A stretch of 64,000 nt of DNA, from the NCBI RefSeq assembly GCF_025997855.1, contig NZ_AP026560.1, positions 421,501 through 485,500 of the forward strand, read 5' to 3'. The stretch comes from Deinococcus aetherius (GTDB lineage: Bacteria; Deinococcota; Deinococci; Deinococcales; Deinococcaceae). The number at the start of each line of letters is the position of its first letter. Positions within the stretch are counted from its first letter, which is position 1. Below are positions 55,973 through 64,000 of this stretch, piece after piece. The notes under the pieces were generated by a model that was given only the letters and a program-made list of their open reading frames with translations, did not search any database and was not told the DNA's origin. Made by a program: the position numbers and the translations under genes.

Positions 55973-56343
55973 GCTACGCCGACTTCCTGGGCATGACCGT
56001 GCGCGAGGCGACCCCTGGGCGCACGGTCGTCTCCTTGAGGATCACGCCAGACGGCCTGAACATGCACGGCACCGCGCACGGCGGCCTGCTCTTCAGCCTC
56101 GCCGACGAGGCCTTCGCCGTCATCAGCAACCTGGAGGCGCGGGCCGTCGCCGTCGAGACCCACCTCAGCTTCTTCCGCCCGGCCCGTGAGGGAGACGAAC
56201 TCATTGCGGTCGCCACCCCCGAGCGGGTGGGCCGCACCCTCGCCACCTACCGGGTCGAGGTCCGGCGCGGCGGGGAAGGAGAGGTGCTGGCGCTCTTCCT
56301 GGGCACGGTCGCTCGGCGAGAGCCTTCGCGTCCTTCGGAATAA
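55969..56343 (+). CDS. PaaI-type hotdog-fold acyl-CoA thioesterase
   Basis: 124 residues, single hotdog fold. LNMHGTAHGGLLFSLADEAFAVISN near 32 is the family signature (HGG...D), with catalytic Asp near 48. VETHLSFFRPAREGDELIAVATP near 62 and VEVRRGGEGEVLALFLGTV near 95 complete the sheet. It hydrolyses an aryl- or acyl-CoA; no phenylacetate genes are nearby. ATG at 55969 lies 6 nt after TACCCT (leaderless). Confidence 0.88.
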   Translation: MSYADFLGMTVREATPGRTVVSLRITPDGLNMHGTAHGGLLFSLADEAFAVISNLEARAVAVETHLSFFRPAREGDELIAVATPERVGRTLATYRVEVRRGGEGEVLALFLGTVARREPSRPSE

Positions 56344-56369
56344 CCCCGACCACACCCTTCCTTTTTATG

Positions 56370-56386
56370 TTATGTTATTTACGTAA
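56370..56386 (+). promoter_or_regulatory. radiation/desiccation response motif (RDRM) of ddrB
   Basis: TTATGTTATTTACGTAA matches the RDRM consensus TTATGTCATTGACATAA at 14 of 17 positions and lies 9 nt before the ddrB ATG, touching its ribosome-binding site (AAGGAGG, 56385-56391). In Deinococcus the RDRM is bound by the repressor DdrO, which PprI (IrrE) cleaves after radiation or desiccation. Confidence 0.9.
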
Positions 56387-56395
56387 GGAGGCAGG

Positions 56396-56950
<555 letters not shown>

Positions 56951-56954
56951 AGGG

Positions 56955-57434
56955 TTAGTGGTCAGTGGGAAGTGGTGAGTGGTCGGGGGTCTTTCCTACT
57001 GACCACTCACCACTTCCCACTTCCTGCCCTTCAAGTACCCCCCGCACGTCGGCGGGCCGCCAGCCCTCAGGCTTGAGCTGCTTGCCGTCGGCTCGTCTGG
57101 GACCGCCCGCCTTGCTCAGGTTGGCGCGGTGGACCTCGGCGAAGACGGGGTCGGCGTCGATGCCCAGGGCGTCCAGCGCCCCGTAGGTGACGTACAGCAG
57201 GTCGGCGAGTTCGTGCGCGAGCGGCGCGAGGTCGGCGGGCGGGACGGTCTCGCCCTCACGCAGACGAGCCTCCAGCACGCGGAACTCCTCCTCGACCTCC
57301 GCCACCTCCTCGCGGATCAGGGTGCGGCGCAGGGCGAGCAGGTCCGCATTCGGCACGCTGGGCCGCTCGGGGGAGACGAAGCCCAGGGCGCGGTGGAACT
57401 CGCGCAGGCGGGCGGCGTTGGACGTGGGCGTCAT
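56955..57434 (-). CDS. DR2231-like MazG-type all-alpha nucleotide pyrophosphohydrolase
   Basis: 159 residues. Close to D. radiodurans DR2231, a MazG/HisE-fold dUTP-specific pyrophosphatase. EEVAEVEEEFRVLE near 44 gives the first ExxE, and HELADLLYVTYGALDALGID near 74 gives the ExxD pair binding Mg2+. EVHRANLSKAGGPRRADGKQLKPEGWRPADVRGVL is nearly identical to that family's end. The natural protein should stop about here; instead about 20 extra residues (GSGEWSVGKTPDHSPLPTDH) come from an inverted repeat lying across the stop. ATG at 57434 follows TAGCAT by 7 nt (leaderless). Role: removing dUTP or damaged nucleotides. Confidence 0.9.
   Translation of the reverse strand: MTPTSNAARLREFHRALGFVSPERPSVPNADLLALRRTLIREEVAEVEEEFRVLEARLREGETVPPADLAPLAHELADLLYVTYGALDALGIDADPVFAEVHRANLSKAGGPRRADGKQLKPEGWRPADVRGVLEGQEVGSGEWSVGKTPDHSPLPTDH
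56961..57021. repeat. long inverted repeat (hairpin) over the 3' end of the DR2231-like gene
   Basis: A 21-bp perfect inverted repeat: the arm at 57001-57021 begins GACCACTCACCACTTCCC, and its complement is 56964-56984; loop 16 nt. The core also occurs at 9911-9938. It lies between convergent genes and may act as a terminator, though no U-tract follows. Confidence 0.75.
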
Positions 57435-57475
57435 GGGAAGGATGCTATCCGCGAGCGGCCTCCCGGGGAAACGAG

Positions 57476-57507
57476 AACGAGTGAGCCAGTCAAACGGCTC
57501 ACTCGTT
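57476..57507. terminator. strong hairpin terminator next to the tRNA-like gene
   Basis: AACGAGTGAGCC (57476-57487) and GGCTCACTCGTT (57496-57507) form a perfect 12-bp stem with an 8-nt loop. On the minus strand CTCGTTTCC follows, 10 nt after the tRNA-like 3' end, and the leaderless promoter of the DR2231-like gene comes next. Confidence 0.65.
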
Positions 57508-57516
57508 TCTGTCCGG

Positions 57517-57617
57517 TGCGGGTGATGGGACTCGAACCCACCCGTGGCCTGCTGTCTGCCCGCTCGCGCGCCCGTTTGAATGGAGGTGGGCGTCTCCCTC
57601 CGGCCCCTCACACCCGC
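57517..57617 (-). tRNA. tRNA-Leu(CAA)-like element, atypical or degenerate
   Basis: On the minus strand a 7-bp acceptor stem is perfect (GCGGGTG at 57617-57611 with CACCCGC at 57524-57518), position 73 is A, and the T arm is canonical (GTGGGTTCGAGTCCCAT). GGGAGACGC in the D region and ATTCAAA in the middle match tRNA-Leu, with CAA readable as anticodon. But the span is 101 nt against 85-89 for tRNA-Leu, the D and anticodon stems do not pair well by eye, and CC is followed by G instead of A. A strong terminator follows. Either a decayed tRNA-Leu gene or an unusual class II tRNA. Confidence 0.5.
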
Positions 57618-57690
57618 CGGGCGGTGAGTTTTTCTTGGCCGAGCGAAGTATCCCCCGGACGTGTCAGGGATTGATGCGCCCGCGTTAAGG

Positions 57691-58389
57691 TCAGCCTTTA
57701 GACACGGCCCTGGCTTCGGCGGCATCTGTGGTTCCCCGGGCACGCGGCGGAAGTTCCAGCACCCGGTAGCCGTAGGCGTTCACGACCCGCGCCCCGGTCC
57801 CGGGGTCGGTGTACTCCTCGCGGCGGCCCTCGTACTCGTGGATGTGCCCGTGGACGACGAGGCGGGGGTGGTGCCGGGCGATGAACTCCGAGATCTCGGG
57901 GCAGCCCCGGTGCGCGTAGTCGCTCCCCGCGTGCGGCCCGAGGGGCGGGGCGTGGGTGAGCAGCACGTCTACCCCCCCCCGGGCCTGCCAGCCCACCCGC
58001 GCCAGCCCCCAGCGCGCCTGGAGGGGGGTGTACTGCCCCTCGCCGTCCCTGCGGTAGCGCGGCACGCCGCCCCAGCCCGCGATCCTGAGGCCCGCCGCCC
58101 GCACGACCCGCCCGTGGGCCGAGATGACCCCGCGCGGGGGCACCCGCCCCTCCCCCTCGGTCACGTACTCGTTGGCGTGGTTGCCGTGCACGTACACGAT
58201 GGGCACCGGGAGTTTGCTCGCCAGGAACTCCAGGTAGGAGCCCGGCAGGTCCCCCGCCGCGAGGACCAGATCGACCTCGGGCGCCCCCCTCGGAAAGCCC
58301 TCCCGGTAGATGAAGGGATGGGTGTGGTCGGCGACGAGCAGCAGCCGCGTGGGCCGATCTGGGAGGGGGAAGGCGGCAGGGTCGGTCAT
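57691..58389 (-). CDS. metallophosphoesterase
   Basis: 232 residues, calcineurin-like fold. LLLVADHTHPFIYREGF at 17 replaces the usual DxH with Asp-His-Thr-His, then LVLAAGDLPGSYLEFL near 42 (GD), VYVHGNHANEYV near 65 (GNH), LLTHAPPLG near 145 (H) and VVHGHIHEYEG near 178 (GHxH). Substrates of such phosphodiesterases/phosphatases are diverse. ATG at 58389 has no strong Shine-Dalgarno. The first metal motif (ADHTH) is slightly unusual but retains both ligands. Confidence 0.87.
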   Translation of the reverse strand: MTDPAAFPLPDRPTRLLLVADHTHPFIYREGFPRGAPEVDLVLAAGDLPGSYLEFLASKLPVPIVYVHGNHANEYVTEGEGRVPPRGVISAHGRVVRAAGLRIAGWGGVPRYRRDGEGQYTPLQARWGLARVGWQARGGVDVLLTHAPPLGPHAGSDYAHRGCPEISEFIARHHPRLVVHGHIHEYEGRREEYTDPGTGARVVNAYGYRVLELPPRARGTTDAAEARAVSKG

Positions 58390-58535
58390 AGGAAGGTGGT
58401 CCGCGTCCGGCGGAGGACCGCAGACCAGGGCCAGGCGGGGCTGGGAGAGGCGAGTCTACCGCCTTTCCCGCCGCGAACTGTGCCGGGAAATTCGTCACGA
58501 AGGACTGTGCTGCCCGGGGAGCTTACCCTGCCTCC

Positions 58536-59075
58536 ATGCCGACCGCGCCGCTCCCCACCCCCCGCCTGTGGCTCCTGCCCCTCACCCGCGCGGTGGTGGA
58601 GACGCGGCTGAGGCGTGAAACCTTCCAGCTTCCCTTCGACCTGGGCGGTCACCCGGTCCCGGTCCACTTCGCGCCCGCGTGGCCCGGCGACCTGCTGCCC
58701 GTCTTCCCGCTGTTCCTGGCCGACTTCCACTTCGGGGGAACGGACGAGTTGCCCGGCTCGTGGATCATCGTGGAGCGCACGTCCCACATCGCCGTGGGCA
58801 CGGTCGGCACCAAGGGCGACCCGGACGCGGCAGGTCTGGTCGAGATCGGCTACGGCCTGACCCCGGAGGCGCGGGGCAGGGGCCTCATGACCGAGGCGGG
58901 GCGGACCTTCCTGCCGTGGCTCCTCGCCCGGCCCGACGTGCGCGGGGTCACCGCCCAGACCGCCCGGGGCAACCGTGCGAGCGAACGGGTCCTCGAAGGG
59001 CTCGGCTTCGCTCGCACGGGAGAAGGGTGGAGCGTGGAGGACGGGCCGCTCACGGTCTGGACCTGTGTGGGCTGA
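58536..59075 (+). CDS. GNAT-family N-acetyltransferase (RimJ/RimL-like)
   Basis: 179 residues, acetyltransferase_3 type. LWLLPLTRAVVETRLRRETF begins the fold. The acetyl-CoA loop is EIGYGLTPEARGRGLMTEAG near 105 (R/Q-x-x-G-x-G/A as ARGRG), and GNRASERVLEGLGFARTGEG near 145 is the conserved NxxSxxVLxxxGF element. Substrate unknown, probably an amine or protein N-terminus. ATG at 58536 lies 6 nt after TACCCT (leaderless). Confidence 0.9.
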   Translation: MPTAPLPTPRLWLLPLTRAVVETRLRRETFQLPFDLGGHPVPVHFAPAWPGDLLPVFPLFLADFHFGGTDELPGSWIIVERTSHIAVGTVGTKGDPDAAGLVEIGYGLTPEARGRGLMTEAGRTFLPWLLARPDVRGVTAQTARGNRASERVLEGLGFARTGEGWSVEDGPLTVWTCVG

Positions 59076-59193
59076 GTGGCCCCCGCCTCATGAATATGCA
59101 GCCGAGGACGAGGCGGGCCGCTTCCCGTCCGAGGGCGCAAAAATAATGTTGCAGCGCTGAGGCATACGTACGGTCGGGCTTTACCCTGACCCC

Positions 59194-60093
<900 letters not shown>

Positions 60094-60100
60094 GAGGGGC

Positions 60101-60165
60101 GCGGAAGGTCGAAGGCAGAAGGCAAAGGCACTCGTTGTTTTGGCCTTCTGCTCTCTGCCTTCCGC
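60101..60165. repeat. long imperfect hairpin after arginase
   Basis: GCGGAAGG...GGCAGAAGGC (60101-60124) is the near-complement of GCCTTCTGC...CCTTCCGC (60143-60165), about 20 of 24 positions, with a T-rich loop. It lies between convergent rocF and MerR genes. It may be both a dispersed repeat and a terminator. Confidence 0.55.
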
Positions 60166-60216
60166 GACATTCGTGGGAAGTCCGAAGAACACGGCGGGGC
60201 CCCGGGGCGACGCGCC

Positions 60217-61065
60217 TCACCCTGGGGCCCTCCTGTCAGGCCCGCCGCACCGGCACCTGCAACTCGCTGATCTGTTCCTCCTCGCGTTGAGAAAAGCGCA
60301 GGTAGACCTCGCGGACGGGACCGGCGGGCGCGTACCCCTCGCGGTCCACGCGTACCCCTCGCGGTCCATCCAGCCGAGCAGGGCCGCGTAGGCGTCGCCG
60401 AAGCGTTCGTAGGAGCCGAGGTGCAACGTGGCCGCCACGGTCTGCCCGGGCAACTCGCCGAACGTGACGCCGGGACGCAGGGGACCGGGAACGTCCTCGA
60501 AGACGGGCACGGCAACCTCCAGTTCGATCTCCTCCTCGCTCTGGTAGCCGCCGCCGCGCCAGGTCACCACGCTCCAGCCGGGGTCGGGCAGGGCGTGGTC
60601 CCCCATCGCGGCGCAGACCTGCTCGTACAGCCTTTCCATCGGGGCGGTGACGTGGCGGTAGTCGGGGGCCGGACCGCGCGCCAGCAGGGCGCGGACGGTG
60701 GGCGTGAGTTTGAGCTGCACGGTGTACCGGGTCATGCGTGCCTCCTTGTCGATCTCGGCCTCCAGCCGGGCGAGGCGCGTGTCGAGCACCTCCCGCTGCG
60801 CGAGCAGTTCAGAACGCTTGCGGGCCAGAAAGTCCGGATAAGGCTCGGGCAGGGTGCCCCTCAGCAGAGCCGCGATCTCTTCCAGGCTGTACCCCAGCCC
60901 CCCCAGGGCGGTGCTGCGCCGCAGGGTGGCGAGCTGGGCAGGGGCGTAGAGCCGGTATCCGCCCTCGCTGAGCGCAGCGGGCCGCAGCAGGCCGAGGTCG
61001 TCGTAGTGGTGCAGCGCCCGGACGCTGACGCCACCGAGGCGGGCAAATTCTCCAATCCTGAACAT
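60217..61065 (-). CDS. MerR-family regulator with GyrI-like domain, C-terminus frameshifted
   Basis: 282 residues as read. MerR helix-turn-helix at 1-70 (FRIGEFARLGGVSVRALHHYDDLGLLRPA), a coiled coil about 75-110, and a GyrI-like ligand domain from about 118 (VQLKLTPTVRALLARGPAPDYRH ... VTWRGGGYQSEEEIELEVAVPVFEDVP ... GQTVAATLHLGSYERFGDAYAALLGWM). After DREGYA the frame is shifted by a 20-bp tandem duplication at 60330-60369. Without one copy the protein would end VREVYLRFSQREEEQISELQV and stop at 60236-60238, the normal GyrI ending. The present tail (SARSTCAFLNARRNRSASC) is out of frame. Ligand binding may be lost. Confidence 0.82.
   Translation of the reverse strand: MFRIGEFARLGGVSVRALHHYDDLGLLRPAALSEGGYRLYAPAQLATLRRSTALGGLGYSLEEIAALLRGTLPEPYPDFLARKRSELLAQREVLDTRLARLEAEIDKEARMTRYTVQLKLTPTVRALLARGPAPDYRHVTAPMERLYEQVCAAMGDHALPDPGWSVVTWRGGGYQSEEEIELEVAVPVFEDVPGPLRPGVTFGELPGQTVAATLHLGSYERFGDAYAALLGWMDREGYAWTARGTRPPVPSARSTCAFLNARRNRSASCRCRCGGPDRRAPG
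60330..60369. repeat. 20-bp tandem duplication causing a frameshift
   Basis: GCGTACCCCTCGCGGTCCAC (60330-60349) is directly followed by the same 20 bases with one change at the last position (60350-60369). Twenty is not a multiple of three, so the MerR/GyrI reading frame changes across it. Confidence 0.9.
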
Positions 61066-61243
61066 GGGTCCTGGTCCGCGCGGACCTCTCCCACCATGAG
61101 CCCTGACGCGGCGTGAGAGTCAAGTGCCGAAACAGGCCACCCCCAGCGGGACACTCGTCACAGCCAGATTCCCCGCCCCTCTGCTAAGCTTTCTTGTTTG
61201 AACGGGGCCGCCCACGTGTCCCGATTGTGTTTGAACCCTTGGG

Positions 61244-62737
<1,494 letters not shown>

Positions 62738-62813
62738 GACGCTGGCACGCAACGTGTCGTCAGGCCTGCTGAAGCCCAATTGTCATTCGGCAGACGAAGT
62801 GTCAAGCTGAGCC

Positions 62814-63221
<408 letters not shown>

Positions 63222-63261
63222 GGACGGCCCCCGGTTCTGGCGCAGGCACTATCCTGCCGTC

Positions 63262-63729
63262 ATGCCTCTCTCTGCCTCCGAGATTTACGCCCGCACCTTC
63301 GAGTCACACCGTGGCGCCCTGCTGGACCTTTACGCCCAACTTCCCGACGAGCAGGCGAACTTCTCGGCCTGGGAGGGCGGCATGAGCTTCCTCGGCCTCG
63401 CCGACCACCTGGCGGGCAGCAGCGAACGTCTCCTCGGCATGATGACGGGCCAGATGCCCGCCATGCCCCCCCAGCCCGGCCCGGCGAGCGCCACATTGCA
63501 GGAGGCCCGCGACCGGCTCGCCTCCACGACCGGTCAGGCAGCGCAGGCTATGCACAGCCTCAGTGAGGCCGACCTGTCCCGCCGAGTCCCCGCGTTCGGC
63601 GGCCGGGAGATGCCCGTCTCGGCCCTGCTCGACGCCCTGATCGCCCACGAGGCGCACCACAAGGGGCAGGTGTGGATGATGGCGCGGATGGTGGGGGTGA
63701 AGCCGCCGATGTTCGTGAAGATGGGGTAG
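63262..63729 (+). CDS. DinB-family four-helix metalloprotein
   Basis: 155 residues. The three His positions of DinB/YfiT-like proteins are [14 protein letters not shown] near 48 and [17 protein letters not shown] near 132 (two His). Members are metal-binding and include thiol-dependent transferases (bacillithiol or mycothiol S-transferases). The family is greatly expanded in Deinococcus. ATG at 63262 lies 6 nt after TATCCT (leaderless). No activity can be assigned. Confidence 0.88.
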   Translation: MPLSASEIYARTFESHRGALLDLYAQLPDEQANFSAWEGGMSFLGLADHLAGSSERLLGMMTGQMPAMPPQPGPASATLQEARDRLASTTGQAAQAMHSLSEADLSRRVPAFGGREMPVSALLDALIAHEAHHKGQVWMMARMVGVKPPMFVKMG

Positions 63730-63761
63730 GGGGCTGGCAGCCATCAGCTTTAGGCGGTCAG

Positions 63762-63811
63762 CAAAAGAAGGGAGGGAGGACCCACCGCGCGGGGTGCCTC
63801 CCTCCTTTTTA
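63762..63811. terminator. bidirectional terminator between DinB and VWA genes
   Basis: GGAGGGAGG (63771-63779) pairs with CCTCCCTCC (63797-63805). AAAAGAA lies left of the stem and TTTTT right of it, so it works in both directions. Flanking AGCCATCAGCTTT and GCTGAAAGCTGACGGCT extend the symmetry outward and look like a dispersed repeat. Confidence 0.75.
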
Positions 63812-63833
63812 GCTGAAAGCTGACGGCTGATCG

Positions 63834-64000
<167 letters not shown>

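Noticed and set aside
59090..59146. An 18-codon Arg-rich frame (MNMQPRTRRAASRPRAQK) upstream of arginase, looking like an arginine leader peptide
   Set aside because: The arginase gene has its own leaderless promoter (TACCCT) after this frame. There is no terminator between them. Arg runs are common by chance in this GC-rich sequence.
59070..59160. AT-rich patch CAAAAATAATGTTGCAGCGC before arginase as a second RDRM
   Set aside because: It lacks the TTATG...CATAA symmetry of the radiation/desiccation motif.
60330..60369. The 20-bp tandem copies as a mini-satellite or operator
   Set aside because: They lie inside the conserved GyrI coding region and have only two copies, so a coding duplication explains them better.

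Overview
The window is a high-GC bacterial chromosome segment that reads as Deinococcus. The clearest evidence is ddrB (56396-56950), a Deinococcus-restricted single-strand DNA-binding protein. It has a 17-bp match to the radiation/desiccation response motif directly upstream. Supporting evidence: a UvsE-type UV endonuclease, proteins resembling the Deinococcus-Thermus families DUF3248 and DUF3809, an mglB-mglA pair, and about twenty genes in which a TANNNT hexamer sits only 6-9 nt before the start codon. That spacing implies leaderless mRNAs, which are common in Deinococcus.

Layout. 1-5.1 kb: the end of an Mrp-type antiporter gene, a secreted low-complexity protein, DAHP synthase behind an apparent aromatic-amino-acid attenuator, and a toxin-antitoxin-like pair. 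5.4-7.7 kb: gluconokinase, a DUF2256 mini-protein and uvsE overlapping head to tail, then a DnaQ-like exonuclease. 7.7-20.1 kb: a phosphodiester glycosidase-type exoprotein, mglBA, a Cu/Zn-SOD/propeller fusion with a soluble sugar dehydrogenase, a TVP38 membrane protein, a polyprenyl synthase, a compact endonuclease V, an N-formylglutamate amidohydrolase, and recF overlapping a DciA-like gene. 20.1-30 kb: carbohydrate metabolism, with a PhyH oxygenase, a YtfQ/YtfR/YtfT/YjfF-like sugar ABC importer behind a large dyad-symmetric control region, a zinc alcohol dehydrogenase and a Gfo/Idh/MocA oxidoreductase. 30-35.7 kb: a Kelch protein and a MoxR-DUF58-VWA-VWA operon headed by a repeat-rich membrane protein. 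35.8-39 kb: a decaying stretch with an SDR remnant, an HD-GYP protein and an EAL remnant. 39-46 kb: MpaB-like oxygenase, MFS and ABC exporters, a beta-lactamase-fold hydrolase and small exported proteins. 46-50.6 kb: a DRE-TIM acyl synthase divergent from a citrate synthase with a DNA-binding N-terminus, then a TetR regulator and an ICL/PEPM-family enzyme. 50.6-64 kb: short leaderless genes, including cobB, vapBC, kptA, ddrB, a DR2231-like nucleotide pyrophosphatase, a tRNA-Leu-like element, arginase, a frameshifted MerR regulator, a DUF512 radical SAM protein, mscL and a DinB-family protein.

The most unusual signals are regulatory. One is a 16-residue leader peptide carrying Phe-Phe-Tyr-Trp-Phe before a terminator hairpin upstream of DAHP synthase. 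A second is a concentric 64-bp dyad upstream of the sugar importer. A third is a perfect 10-bp dyad between the DNA-binding citrate synthase and the acyl synthase. Several dispersed hairpin repeats sit at gene ends, and one has been taken up as the C-terminus of a coding sequence. I saw no insertion sequence, prophage, CRISPR array or rRNA gene.
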